Shown in pieces: positions 40,932 to 50,134 of a DNA stretch of 64,000 nt; position 1 is the first letter of the stretch, and each line of letters begins with the position of its first letter. The translations under genes and the position numbers were made by a program. Origin of the DNA: Pseudomonas sp. VD-NE ins (GTDB taxonomy: Bacteria; Pseudomonadota; Gammaproteobacteria; Pseudomonadales; Pseudomonadaceae); assembly GCF_031882575.1 (NCBI RefSeq), contig NZ_CP134772.1, positions 3,367,001 to 3,431,000 of the forward strand, read 5' to 3'. The notes beneath the pieces are model-generated. The model was given only the letters and a program-made list of their open reading frames with translations, had not been told where the DNA came from and searched no databases.

Positions 40932-41444
40932 TCAGTGGTCATCAGTTTTTTCCTCGTCCTTTTCGAAAAGCTTCACGATGCGCGGCATCACGCTAAAAAT
41001 TGCCAGTGCGAGAAAGGTGCTGAGCAATGCCGTAGCCTCTTTGCCCAACCCGGCAGCCACACCAATGGCCGCCGTCATCCACAGCCCGGCAGCGGTGGTC
41101 AGGCCTTTGACATGGCCTTCATCGCCTTCCTTGTTTTTCAGGATAGTCCCGGCACCGAGAAAGCCGATCCCGGCTATCACCCCTTGCACCACGCGGCTCA
41201 TCGCATCCGACTCCGCCCCGGACGTCTGCGGCACCAGCACAAACAGCGCGGCGCCAAGCGCTACCAGCATGTGCGTGCGCACTCCGGCAGCCTTGCCCTT
41301 GTGCTCGCGCTCAAAACCGAGAATCCCGCCCAGTACCGCCGCCATCAGCAGGCGCACGGTAATGCGCGTCAATTGCGAAGCATCGCCAACGTCGGCGAAT
41401 TCCGCTTGCAGGGTTTCCCACACTTCATGCCACCACCCGTTCAT
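40932..41444 (-). CDS. MgtC/SapB-family membrane protein
   Basis: A 170-residue protein with four to five membrane helices in the MgtC/SapB domain. Family blocks are LLMAAVLGGILGFERE, KAAGVRTHMLVALGAALF and GIGFLGAGTILKN (the conserved GxGFLGAG), then GLTTAAGLWMTAAIG. The C-terminal tail is acidic/basic (EKDEEKTDDH). It lacks the long C-terminal ACT-like domain of Salmonella MgtC. Members affect Mg2+ limitation survival or F-type ATP synthase; the role here is unknown. Single gene. Confidence 0.87.
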   Translation of the reverse strand: MNGWWHEVWETLQAEFADVGDASQLTRITVRLLMAAVLGGILGFEREHKGKAAGVRTHMLVALGAALFVLVPQTSGAESDAMSRVVQGVIAGIGFLGAGTILKNKEGDEGHVKGLTTAAGLWMTAAIGVAAGLGKEATALLSTFLALAIFSVMPRIVKLFEKDEEKTDDH

Positions 41445-41568
41445 CGTGCAGTCCTGGTTATTGGCTGGATAAACGATGGACAGCGGCGACCATTAATCAG
41501 TTGCGCAGAACGATCGACGAAGCGTGCGCCCTAACCTTTCAGACCCCCCTGAAAAAAGGACTGCCCTT

Positions 41569-41817
41569 ATGCCCCTTCGAGTCGATGAATCCAACCCCGA
41601 GCAAAAAGTGTGTTTTTTCACCGTTGAACATGGCGAGGAAATTCGCATTTGCGACACCCTGGAAGTCATGACGGATAGCGAAAAATCCATGTCGTTCGTG
41701 GAAATAGAAGGCCGACGCGTTTACATCACCGAGGCAGAAGCTGACGCCTTGACCGTCGCAGGCGCCAGGGACGGACGCAAACACCTGAAAGCCGACGAGA
41801 GTGATTCGGTGATTTGA
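41569..41817 (+). CDS. DUF3203 protein
   Basis: An 82-residue protein with the DUF3203 signature VEIEGRRVYITEAEADAL followed by TVAGARDGRKHLK, a family I know mainly from Pseudomonas. No signal peptide or membrane helix. AAGGA precedes the ATG by 9 bases. Function unknown. It precedes ccoG by 195 bases. Confidence 0.72.
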   Translation: MPLRVDESNPEQKVCFFTVEHGEEIRICDTLEVMTDSEKSMSFVEIEGRRVYITEAEADALTVAGARDGRKHLKADESDSVI

Positions 41818-42012
41818 CTGACCTTGATCAACACCCCGCGCAAACGTCTGCGATAGGCGTTTGCGCCTTTGCCTGCGGGTTGCTTCAAGTTGTCGCAGGC
41901 GCAGCGCAAAATCGCATCTGATCCGCTTTTTATTGAAATACCTGAGTCTGTTATGCAAACAGATCGACGCTCATAGTGCTCTGGCCTGATGGAGGCTGAT
42001 GAGCGAATAACC

Positions 42013-43443
42013 ATGAGCGAACAAATCCCCGTCCGATCCGTAGAAGCATCCCCCACTATCAAAAGTGTGCCCGCACGCCCAATGAAGGCGACGGCCAGGT
42101 CCAGCGACAACCAGATCCACACCCGCAGCTTCACCGGTCTGTTCCGCACCCTGCGCATGAGCGGCGCGGGATTTCTGTTCGTGCTGTTTTTCGGCACGGT
42201 GTGGCTGAACTGGGGCGGACGTCAGGCGGTGCTCTGGGATCTTTCCGAAAGCAAATTCCACATCTTCGGCGCGACGTTCTGGCCGCAGGATTTCATCCTG
42301 CTCTCGGCACTGCTGATCATCGCCGCGTTCGGCCTGTTCGCCATCACCGTGTTCGCCGGCCGGGTCTGGTGCGGCTACACCTGCCCGCAGAGTTCGTGGA
42401 CGTGGATCTTCATGTGGTGCGAGAAGATCACCGAAGGCGAGCGCAACCAGCGGATCAAACTGCAAGCCGCGCCGTGGAGCCTGAACAAACTGGCACGCCG
42501 TGCCGCCAAGCACACCCTCTGGCTGGCGATCAGCGTACTGACCGGCCTGACCTTCGTCGGCTACTTCACGCCGATCCGGCCACTGGCTGAAGAACTGCTG
42601 ACCCTGCAAATCGGCGGCGTCAGCCTGTTCTGGGTACTGTTTTTCACTGCCGCCACCTACATCAACGCCGGTTGGCTGCGTGAAGCGGTGTGCATGCACA
42701 TGTGCCCGTATGCGCGGTTCCAGAGCGTGATGTTCGACAAGGACACCCTGGCGATTTCCTACGACGTGGCCCGTGGCGAGAACCGTGGCCCGCGTAAACG
42801 CGACGTGAAACCGCTCGAGGCTGGCCTCGGTGATTGCGTCGACTGCCAGTTATGTGTGCAGGTCTGCCCGACCGGCATCGACATCCGTGACGGCTTGCAG
42901 ATGGAATGCATCGGTTGCGCCGCATGCATCGACGCCTGTGATTCGATCATGGACAAAATGAACTACCCGCGCGGTTTGATCCGCTACAGTTCCGAGCGCG
43001 AATTGCAGGGTGGCAAGACCCATCTGCTGCGCCCGCGCCTGATCGGTTACACCGTGGTGCTGGTGGCGATGATCGGCGCATTGGCATTGGCGTTGGTCGA
43101 GCGGCCGATGGTCTCGCTGGACGTGACCAAGGATCGCGGGCTGTTCCGCGAGAACGGTCAGGGGCAGATCGAAAACATCTATAGCCTCAAAGTCATCAAC
43201 AAGACCCAGCAGCGTCAGGATTACCACCTGAGTCTGGTCGACGGCGAAGGCTTCCAATTGCAGGGCAAGACCGAGCTGAGCCTGGCGCCGGGGGAAATTG
43301 TCGATGTCCCGGTGTCGGTGGCAATGACCACGGAACGCCCGGCCAGCAGCTCGCAGACCTTGAGCTTCAAGATTGCCGACAGCGATGAGCCTGAGGTTTA
43401 CAGCGTGGCGAAGAGCAGGTTTGTTGCGCCGATGAATCGTTGA
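42013..43443 (+). CDS. ccoG: Cytochrome c oxidase accessory protein CcoG
   Basis: A 476-residue membrane iron-sulfur protein that helps copper delivery to cbb3 oxidase. There are about five membrane helices (near residues 37-56, 85-105, 160-180, 190-208 and 340-358). Two [4Fe-4S] cluster motifs occur in tandem, CVDCQLCVQVCP and CIGCAACIDACD, and a further CxxxCP-type pair in WCGYTCPQSSW. The C-terminal domain is an Ig-like periplasmic fold. The ATG at 42013 gives the family N-terminus; ATG 41989 adds 8 residues. No ccoNOPQ or ccoHIS genes are adjacent. Confidence 0.9.
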   Translation: MSEQIPVRSVEASPTIKSVPARPMKATARSSDNQIHTRSFTGLFRTLRMSGAGFLFVLFFGTVWLNWGGRQAVLWDLSESKFHIFGATFWPQDFILLSALLIIAAFGLFAITVFAGRVWCGYTCPQSSWTWIFMWCEKITEGERNQRIKLQAAPWSLNKLARRAAKHTLWLAISVLTGLTFVGYFTPIRPLAEELLTLQIGGVSLFWVLFFTAATYINAGWLREAVCMHMCPYARFQSVMFDKDTLAISYDVARGENRGPRKRDVKPLEAGLGDCVDCQLCVQVCPTGIDIRDGLQMECIGCAACIDACDSIMDKMNYPRGLIRYSSERELQGGKTHLLRPRLIGYTVVLVAMIGALALALVERPMVSLDVTKDRGLFRENGQGQIENIYSLKVINKTQQRQDYHLSLVDGEGFQLQGKTELSLAPGEIVDVPVSVAMTTERPASSSQTLSFKIADSDEPEVYSVAKSRFVAPMNR

Positions 43444-43460
43444 GCCGTTAGAATCTTTTC

Positions 43461-43744
43461 CCCTCACCCCAGCCCTCTCCCGGGGGTAGAGGGGGGCCGA
43501 CCGTGGTGTCTGTCGCTATACATCGACCTGACAGACCGAGTTGATTATGAATTCAACAAAGCAATTTCAGGCCGAGTCGATTGTGGATTCAGTAAAGCAC
43601 ATCAAGCCGAGTCGATTACGGATTCAGCAAAGCACATCAAGCTGAGTCGATTGTGGATTCAGCAAAGCACTTTCAGGTCGGTGTAGTTCGCAAGCATCCC
43701 CCAATCAGTCCCCTCTCCCTCTGGGAGAGGGTTAGGGTGAGGGG
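43461..43744. repeat. Composite repeat element with four 35-bp units
   Basis: The ends are inverted copies of CCCTCACCC(C/T)AGCCCTCTCCC. Between them four tandem units of 35-36 bases start at 43536, 43572, 43607 and 43642, each with the core CGAGTCGATT(A/G)(T/C)GGATTC. The region fills the 348-base gap between ccoG and the MocR-type gene. A relative with longer units is at 61770-62204. Confidence 0.8.
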
Positions 43745-43791
43745 CAGTTCCCCTGACACACCTCATCATCAACCAGCACCAAGGCTCCTCG

Positions 43792-45201
43792 ATGAAACGC
43801 TACGAAAAATTCGCCGACGACATCGCTGAACTGATCCGCTCCGGCGTCCTTGGCCCCGGCCAGCGCGTGCCTTCGGTGCGCTACGCCAGCCAGACCTACG
43901 GCGTCAGCCCGTCCACGGTGTTTCAGGCCTACTACCTGCTCGAACGCCGCGGCCTGATCCGCGCGCGACCGCGCTCCGGCTACTTCGTCAACACCCATGC
44001 GCCGAGCCCGTTCTCGGAGCCTGTGATCAGCAGCCACGTCAACGACTCCACCGAAGTCGACGTCAGCGAACTGGTGTTCTCGGTTCTCGATTCGATCAAA
44101 GACCCGAGCACCATCCCCTTCGGCTCGGCATTCCCCAGCCCGACCCTGTTCCCGCTGCAACGCCTGTCGCGCTCGCTGGCCAGCGCCGCCCGCGAGATGG
44201 ACCCACGCATGGTCGTCACCGACATGTCACCGGGCAACCCGCAACTGCGCCGGCAGATCGCTCTGCGTTACATGGTCGGCGGCCTGATGCTGCCGATGGA
44301 AGAATTGCTGATCACCAACGGCGCCCTCGAAGCGCTGAACCTGTGCCTGCAAGCCGTGACCGAACCGGGCGATCTGGTGGCCATCGAAGCCCCGGCCTTC
44401 TATGCCAGCCTGCAAGTACTCGAACGACTGAAACTCAAAGCCGTGGAAATCCCTGTGCATCCACGCGACGGCATCGACCTCGGCGTACTTGCGCAGACCC
44501 TGGAACGCCATCCGATCAAGGCCTGTTGGTGCATGACCAGTTTCCAGAACCCGATGGGCGCAACCATGCCCGAGGCGAAGAAACAGGAACTGGTCGAACT
44601 GCTGCGTCGCCATCAAGTGCCGCTGATCGAAGACGATGTCTACGCCGAACTCTATTACGGCCAACAGGCACCGAAACCGGCCAAGGCTTTCGACACTGAA
44701 GGTCTGGTGATGCACTGCGGCTCGTTCGCCAAGAGTCTGGCACCCGGTTACCGCATCGGCTGGGTGGCCGCCGGGCGTTATGCGCAGAAAATCGAACGAT
44801 TGAAACTGATGACTTCGCTGTGCGCGTCGATGCCGGCGCAAGCCGCGATTGCCGACTATCTGCAACACGGCGGCTATGATCGGCACCTGCGCAAACTGCG
44901 CTACGCACTGGAAGAACAGCAGAGCGCGATGCTCGCTGCGATTGCCCGTTACTTCCCGGCACAGACGCGGGTCAGCCAACCGGCCGGCGGCTACTTCTTG
45001 TGGCTGGAACTGCCACCGCAGATGGACTCGTTGAAGTTGTTTCAGATGGCACTGGCGCAAGGCATCAGCATTGCGCCGGGGCCGATTTTCTCGCCGACGC
45101 AGCGGTTCAGGAATTGTATTCGGTTGAACTATGGCAGCCCGTGGACTGAAGACTCGGAAAAAGCCATGGAGACATTGGGGCGGATTGTGCGGTCGTTCTG
45201 A
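43792..45201 (+). CDS. MocR-type regulator (GntR HTH + aminotransferase domain)
   Basis: A 469-residue protein. The N-terminal ~75 residues are a GntR winged helix (GQRVPSVRYASQTYGVSPSTVFQAY), joined by a linker to a fold-type I aminotransferase domain (about 110-465) that binds PLP through Lys314 in SFAKSLAPGYRIGW. Other PLP-site blocks are ITNGALEAL and TSFQNPMG. MocR-type proteins usually regulate transcription in response to PLP-amine adducts. No neighbouring target is obvious; the SDR gene converges on it. Confidence 0.87.
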   Translation: MKRYEKFADDIAELIRSGVLGPGQRVPSVRYASQTYGVSPSTVFQAYYLLERRGLIRARPRSGYFVNTHAPSPFSEPVISSHVNDSTEVDVSELVFSVLDSIKDPSTIPFGSAFPSPTLFPLQRLSRSLASAAREMDPRMVVTDMSPGNPQLRRQIALRYMVGGLMLPMEELLITNGALEALNLCLQAVTEPGDLVAIEAPAFYASLQVLERLKLKAVEIPVHPRDGIDLGVLAQTLERHPIKACWCMTSFQNPMGATMPEAKKQELVELLRRHQVPLIEDDVYAELYYGQQAPKPAKAFDTEGLVMHCGSFAKSLAPGYRIGWVAAGRYAQKIERLKLMTSLCASMPAQAAIADYLQHGGYDRHLRKLRYALEEQQSAMLAAIARYFPAQTRVSQPAGGYFLWLELPPQMDSLKLFQMALAQGISIAPGPIFSPTQRFRNCIRLNYGSPWTEDSEKAMETLGRIVRSF

Positions 45202-45222
45202 AAGATTGTTGCTGAATGCACT

Positions 45223-45324
45223 GGCCCCATCGCTGGCAAGCCAGCTCCCACAGTGTTCTATGTCACCGCGTATGTTGTGTACGACACAGAAACCTGTGGG
45301 AGCTGGCTTGCCAGCGATGGGGCC
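45223..45324. repeat. REP doublet (REPIN)
   Basis: Near-perfect inverted copies with the GCTGGCAAGCCAGC core lie between the converging MocR-type and SDR genes. Confidence 0.87.
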
Positions 45325-45350
45325 GGATCAGGCAACACAAATCCCAACGA

Positions 45351-46097
45351 TCAGCGCCCACCCCCCAAATCAACAAACGTCCCCGTCGCATACGACGCCT
45401 TGTCGGACAACAACCAGACAATCGCCTCCGCCACCTCATCCGGCCGCCCGCCACGGGCCATTGGAATTGCCGACTCAAGCTTGCTGACCCGATCCGGATC
45501 GCCGCTCAAGGCGTGGAAATCGGTATAGATGTAACCCGGGCGCACCGCGTTGACCCGAATCCCCTCGCCTGCCACTTCCTTGGACAAACCGATGGTGAAG
45601 GTATCGAGCGCACCTTTGGACGCCGCGTAATCGACATACTCGTTCGGCGAGCCGAGACGCGAGGCCACCGACGACACATTGACGATGCTGCCGCCCTGAC
45701 CGCCGTGCTTGGGCGACATGCGCAGGATCGCGTGCTTGGCGCAGAGGATCGGCGCCAGGACATTGGTTTTCATGATCTTGAGAATGCGGAATTCGGACAT
45801 TTCGTCGACCCGCGACTTTTGCCCGACGGTGCCAGCGTTATTCACCAGAGCGGTGACGCGGCCCAATTCAGTGTCGACACGATGGAACAGCGCGATCACT
45901 TCGTCTTCGATGCTGACGTCGGCACGTACGGCGATGGCTTGGGCGCCCAGTGCACGAACTTGCTCCAGCACGCTTTGCGCGGCTTGTTCATCCGACTGAT
46001 AGTTGATGCAGATCCGATAGCCTTGCTCGGCAGCCAACAACGCCGTAGCGGCGCCAATCCCGCGCCCGCCACCGGTGATCACAATGACTTTATCCAT
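45351..46097 (-). CDS. Short-chain dehydrogenase/reductase
   Basis: A 248-residue classical SDR. The cofactor loop is TGGGRGIG (residues 8-15), NNAG is at 86-89, the catalytic Ser is in VSSVAS (142-143), and the YxxxK pair is Tyr157/Lys161 in VDYAASK. The segment INYQSDEQAA after strand 2 lacks the acidic residue typical of NAD-specific enzymes, so NADP is possible. The ATG at 46097 follows AAAGG; the reading to 46244 runs into a REP. It resembles unnamed glucose/3-oxoacyl reductase-like SDRs. Substrate unknown. Confidence 0.85.
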   Translation of the reverse strand: MDKVIVITGGGRGIGAATALLAAEQGYRICINYQSDEQAAQSVLEQVRALGAQAIAVRADVSIEDEVIALFHRVDTELGRVTALVNNAGTVGQKSRVDEMSEFRILKIMKTNVLAPILCAKHAILRMSPKHGGQGGSIVNVSSVASRLGSPNEYVDYAASKGALDTFTIGLSKEVAGEGIRVNAVRPGYIYTDFHALSGDPDRVSKLESAIPMARGGRPDEVAEAIVWLLSDKASYATGTFVDLGGGR

Positions 46098-46191
46098 GCT
46101 GGCCTTTCCCCCAAATGCACACGTAACAGTCGGGGGGAAGAATAACCGCCATTGGCGGGTTTTGCATGAGCTCTGTTGTGTCGGGCCGGAC

Positions 46192-46275
46192 GCCTTCGCG
46201 AGCAGGTCGAATCGTCGCACCGTCGCTCCCACAGGGGTATCCATTCCAAATGTGGGAGCGAGCCTGCTCGCGAAG
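46192..46275. repeat. REP doublet with a variant arm
   Basis: The right arm is the standard GCGAGCCTGCTCGCGAAG form. In the left arm the core is broken by about 16 extra bases (TCGAATCGTCGCACCG), which form a small hairpin of their own. It lies between the SDR and mucR-like genes. Confidence 0.75.
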
Positions 46276-46292
46276 AACGATAACGCAGTCGA

Positions 46293-48374
46293 TCAGACCA
46301 CCGCCAACTGCTCACCCCGCGCAATATTCTGCATGAATTTGTCCGCCGGCATCGGATGCCCCAGCAGATAACCCTGCAGCGAATCACAACCCAACTGCGT
46401 CAAAAATTCCTGCTGCACACCGGTTTCCACGCCTTCAGCGACAATGCGCAATCCGAGCGCCTGCCCCAACGCGACAATCGCCGAGACAATTGCCGCATCG
46501 TCGCTGTCATGCTCCAGATCACGCACAAAACCACGATCAATCTTCAGCTCGTTGGCCGGCAAGCGCTTGAGGTACATCAGGCTGGAATAACCGGTGCCAA
46601 AGTCATCGATCGACAGATCGACGCCCATGTCCGACAGCTCCTGCAACACTGTCATGCTCGCATCGGCATCGCTCATCGCCGTGGTTTCGGTGATTTCCAG
46701 AGTCAGGCTGTTGGCCGGCAAGTGGTGAGTGGCCAACGCTTTGGCCACGCTGCGCACCAACCCGGTGTGGCAGAACTGCAGCGCCGACAGGTTCACCGCG
46801 ATGCGCCAATCGGTGTAACCGAGCACGTACCACTCGCGCATCTGCCGGCAGGCTTCATTGAGCACCCATTCACCAATCGGAATGATCAGCCCGGATTTCT
46901 CCGCCAGTTCGATGAACTTGTCCGGCATCAGCATGCCGTGAATCGGGTGTTGCCAGCGCAACAGCGCTTCAGCCCCGACCGGACGGCCGTTGGCGGCGTC
47001 GAACTTCGGCTGGTAATACAGACTGAACTGGCTGTGGTCCAGCGCCGCGCGCAGGTCCTGCAACAACTGCAATTGCTTGCGTGCGTTGTTGTTCATCGAC
47101 GCATCAAAAAAGCTGTAACCGTTTTTGCCGCCGCCCTTGGCGTGATACATCGCCGCGTCGGCGTTCATCAGCAGTTCCTGCGCGGTCTGGCCATTGCCCG
47201 GATACAGGGCGATGCCAACGCTGGCGGAGATCTGCAGGTCATGCTCGGCGACACGGAACGATTGTGCAATCAGACCGACCTGACGTGCCGCCAGCCCCAG
47301 TGCGTCATTGGGTTCGGTCAGGCGCACCAGCAACACGAATTCATCGCCACCGATGCGCGCCAGTGTGTCCGGGCCGCGCAAGTCTTCACGCAAACGCAAC
47401 CCCACTTCACGCAACAACTGGTCGCCCATGTGGTGACCGAACGCATCATTGACTGGTTTGAAGCCGTCCAGATCGATGAACATCAAGGCAAAACAGCCGC
47501 CCTGCTCATGAACCTTCTTCATTGCCTGATTGATGCGGTCGTCCAGCAACATGCGGTTCGGCAGGCCGGTCAACGTGTCGTGCAGGGCCAATTGCGTGAG
47601 TTCGCGGTTGGCCACGGTCAGCGAGTGCGCCAGATCCGCCGTGCGCGCTTCGAGGCGTGCGTCGAGAATCGATGTGAGCAAGGCAATCGACAGCACTGCC
47701 AACGTGGTGATCAACACCAGGCTGTCGAGGCCATTGCCCTTCAAACCATTGACGGTGGCGCCACAGAAACTGCCATCAGGGAATTGCGCGGCGGCCATGC
47801 CGGTGTAATGCATGCCGACAATCGCGATGCCCATGATGACCGCCGCGCCGCCGCGAATCAGCCGCACATAAGGCGAATGCTGACGCAGGCGAAAAGCGAT
47901 CCACAGTGCCGCCGCCGAGGCGCCGACGGCAATCAGCAACGAAGCGCCAAACAGCGTCGGGTCGTAGTCGATCCCCGGGGTCATGCGCATCGCCGCCATG
48001 CCGGTGTAATGCATGGCACTGATCCCGGTGCCCATGATCAGCGCACCGAACGCCAGTTGCAGAACCGGCAGTTTCGGCTGGCTGACCAACCATAAGGCGA
48101 ATCCACAGGACAACACGGCGATGAGCAACGACAGCGCGGTCAGGGTGATGTCGTAGCCAAGGTCGATCGGCAGTTTGAAGGCGAGCATGCCAATGAAATG
48201 CATCGACCAGACGCCGATGCCCATGGCAAACGCACCGCCGGCGGTCCAGAAATGCACCGCACGGCCCTTGGCCGTGGCAATGCGACCGGTAAGGTCGAGC
48301 GCGGTATAGGAAGCGAGGATCGCCACACACAACGAAATGAAAACCAGGGTGGAGGAATAACTACCGATGAGCAT
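46293..48374 (-). CDS. MHYT-GGDEF-EAL cyclic-di-GMP protein (MucR-like)
   Basis: A 693-residue membrane protein with the domain layout of P. aeruginosa MucR. The N-terminal MHYT sensor has seven helices with WSMHFIGM, SAMHYTGM and VGMHYTGM, thought to bind a metal and sense O2 or NO. The GGDEF domain has the intact catalytic motif RIGGDEF. The EAL domain has GAEALLRW, the DDFGTGYSSL loop and a KIDRGFV segment, so both cyclase and phosphodiesterase activity are possible. The ATG at 48374 gives the family N-terminus; a GTG at 48392 would add 6 residues. In P. aeruginosa MucR raises c-di-GMP for alginate synthesis. Confidence 0.88.
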   Translation of the reverse strand: MLIGSYSSTLVFISLCVAILASYTALDLTGRIATAKGRAVHFWTAGGAFAMGIGVWSMHFIGMLAFKLPIDLGYDITLTALSLLIAVLSCGFALWLVSQPKLPVLQLAFGALIMGTGISAMHYTGMAAMRMTPGIDYDPTLFGASLLIAVGASAAALWIAFRLRQHSPYVRLIRGGAAVIMGIAIVGMHYTGMAAAQFPDGSFCGATVNGLKGNGLDSLVLITTLAVLSIALLTSILDARLEARTADLAHSLTVANRELTQLALHDTLTGLPNRMLLDDRINQAMKKVHEQGGCFALMFIDLDGFKPVNDAFGHHMGDQLLREVGLRLREDLRGPDTLARIGGDEFVLLVRLTEPNDALGLAARQVGLIAQSFRVAEHDLQISASVGIALYPGNGQTAQELLMNADAAMYHAKGGGKNGYSFFDASMNNNARKQLQLLQDLRAALDHSQFSLYYQPKFDAANGRPVGAEALLRWQHPIHGMLMPDKFIELAEKSGLIIPIGEWVLNEACRQMREWYVLGYTDWRIAVNLSALQFCHTGLVRSVAKALATHHLPANSLTLEITETTAMSDADASMTVLQELSDMGVDLSIDDFGTGYSSLMYLKRLPANELKIDRGFVRDLEHDSDDAAIVSAIVALGQALGLRIVAEGVETGVQQEFLTQLGCDSLQGYLLGHPMPADKFMQNIARGEQLAVV

Positions 48375-48568
48375 GGAATTTCTCGTGGCCACCCAACGCG
48401 GACTGCGTCCATTCTCGGTCGGGCAAATGCGGCGATTGTACTGATTACGCAGAAGAACGCACTGACAAAGTAATCAAATGGCCATCAAGCCGATGAAACG
48501 CTTGCTTGATCGTTCGGCAAGGCTCTGGCCCGGCGCTCACGGCTTTGCTCAAAACTGAAACACATACC

Positions 48569-48652
48569 TGTAGGAGCTGCCGGAGGCTGCGATCTTTTGA
48601 TCTTGTCGTTAACAGCAAAATCAAAAGATCGCAGCCTCCGGCAGCTCCTACA
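48569..48652. repeat. Long inverted repeat, 33-bp perfect arms
   Basis: Arms 48569-48601 and 48620-48652 (TGTAGGAGCTGCCGG...) are perfect inverse copies around an 18-base loop. It sits between mucR-like and opmB and may end the mux operon transcript. Degenerate relatives occur at 63341-63427 and as a fragment near 60394-60412. Confidence 0.85.
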
Positions 48653-48664
48653 AGGGGCATGGAA

Positions 48665-50134
48665 TCAGTTGGAGTTGCTCACGTCCAGTTGCCCATCCCA
48701 GCCACCGCCCAGCGCCGCAATCAGTTGTACGCTGGCGATCAAACGGCTTTGCAGAATATTCAGCACGCTGCGCTCGTTGCTCAGCGCCGTGGCTTGCACC
48801 ACCACCACATCGATGTAAGCAATCAGACCGGCCTTGTACTGGTTTTCCGTCAGGCGCAGGGAATCGCGGGCCGCATCGAGCGCTTCCTGGCGCACCGCCG
48901 CTTCGTCTTCGTACACCTTCAACTGCACCAGAAAGTTTTCCACTTCACGGAAACCGTCGAGTACGGTCTGCCGGTATTTGGCCACGGTCTGGTCGTAGAC
49001 TGCTTCGGTGCGGTCGACTTCTGCCGAACGAATGCCGCCATCGAAAATCGGCAACGACAGTTTCGGCCCGACCGACCAGAAACGGTTCGGCAGGCTGACC
49101 AGATTCTGCGAGGTACTGCTGCTGTAGCCGCCGCTCAGGCTCAAGGTCAGGTCCGGGTAATATGCCGCTTTGGCCACGCCGATATTGGCGTTGGCGGCAA
49201 TCACCGAACGCTCCGCCGAGGCGATGTCCGGGCGCCGTTCCAGCAACTGCGAGGGCAGGCTCAACGGTACTTGCGGCAGATTCGGGATGGTCTGCACTTC
49301 GGCAATGTTGAAATCCGCCGGCGCTTGACCGGTCAGTACGGCAATCGCATTTTCGAACTGCGCGCGTTGCCAGATCAGGTCAACCAGATCGGCCTGGGTG
49401 CTTTTCAGTTGCGTCTGTGCCTGGGCTACCGCATCGCGCCCGGAAACGCCCGCGCGGTATTGGTTCTGAGTCATTTTCAGCGAGCGTTCGTAAGCGGCAA
49501 CCGTGGCTTCGAGCAGCCGTTTCTGCTGATCGATCACGCGCAGTTGCAGGTAGTTCTGCACCAACTCCGATTGCTGGCTCAGGCGCATGGCGGCCAGGTC
49601 GGCAAAACTGGCCTGGGCACTGGCCTCATCGGCTTCCAGACCACGGCGCAATTTGCCCCAGACATCGGCTTCCCAACTGACGCCCAGCTCGGCGTTATAG
49701 GTGTCGCGAATGCCACTGGAGGAACTGCTCAGACTCGAACTGCTGCTGCCGGTGCCCTGGCTGGAGCGGGTCTTGCCCAGGCTCAAGTCAACGCTGGGAT
49801 AAAACGCTCCGCGAGCACTGCGCACCAAGGCCTGAGCCTGACGGTACTGGGCTTCCGACTGTGCGACGGTCTGGTTGGAATTGTTGAGTTTTTCGATCAG
49901 CCCGTTGAGCTGCTGATCGCCGTACAACTCCCACCAGGCACCACGTGCCAGCGAATCGCTCGGGTTGGCCTGAGTCCAGCCCTCGGCCTCCTTGTACTGG
50001 GCGATTTCCACAGTTTGCGGGCGCTGATAGTCCGGGCCGACAGCGCAGGCACTGAGCATCGCCACGCACAGCGACAGGCTGAGCAAACGCGAGCCGCGAG
50101 CAGTGGCCAGATTGAAAAGCGAACGGTCAGTCAT
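48665..50134 (-). CDS. opmB: Outer-membrane efflux channel OpmB
   Basis: A 489-residue TolC/OprM-type outer-membrane factor of the NodT family. The signal sequence ends in a lipobox (LSAC), so the mature protein is lipid-anchored. It has the two repeats of the long alpha-barrel and beta-barrel domains, a Ser-rich stretch near residues 129-140 in the first extracellular loop, and the conserved LERRPDI and GPKLSLPIFDGG segments. It overlaps muxC by ATGA and ends the muxABC-opmB operon. The name follows the P. aeruginosa operon on gene order and domain type. Confidence 0.88.
   Translation of the reverse strand: MTDRSLFNLATARGSRLLSLSLCVAMLSACAVGPDYQRPQTVEIAQYKEAEGWTQANPSDSLARGAWWELYGDQQLNGLIEKLNNSNQTVAQSEAQYRQAQALVRSARGAFYPSVDLSLGKTRSSQGTGSSSSSLSSSSSGIRDTYNAELGVSWEADVWGKLRRGLEADEASAQASFADLAAMRLSQQSELVQNYLQLRVIDQQKRLLEATVAAYERSLKMTQNQYRAGVSGRDAVAQAQTQLKSTQADLVDLIWQRAQFENAIAVLTGQAPADFNIAEVQTIPNLPQVPLSLPSQLLERRPDIASAERSVIAANANIGVAKAAYYPDLTLSLSGGYSSSTSQNLVSLPNRFWSVGPKLSLPIFDGGIRSAEVDRTEAVYDQTVAKYRQTVLDGFREVENFLVQLKVYEDEAAVRQEALDAARDSLRLTENQYKAGLIAYIDVVVVQATALSNERSVLNILQSRLIASVQLIAALGGGWDGQLDVSNSN

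Noticed and set aside
41824..41831. FNR/Anr box before ccoG (TTGATCAA)
   Set aside because: The two halves lack the 4-base spacer of a real Anr site.
43536..43680. CRISPR-like array of ~35-bp repeats
   Set aside because: The units are directly adjacent with no unique spacers, and no cas genes are in the window; it is a tandem repeat.
46192..46275. Insertion of a mobile element into a REP arm
   Set aside because: The extra ~16 bases lack target duplications, and I believe this is a recurring REP variant in the group.
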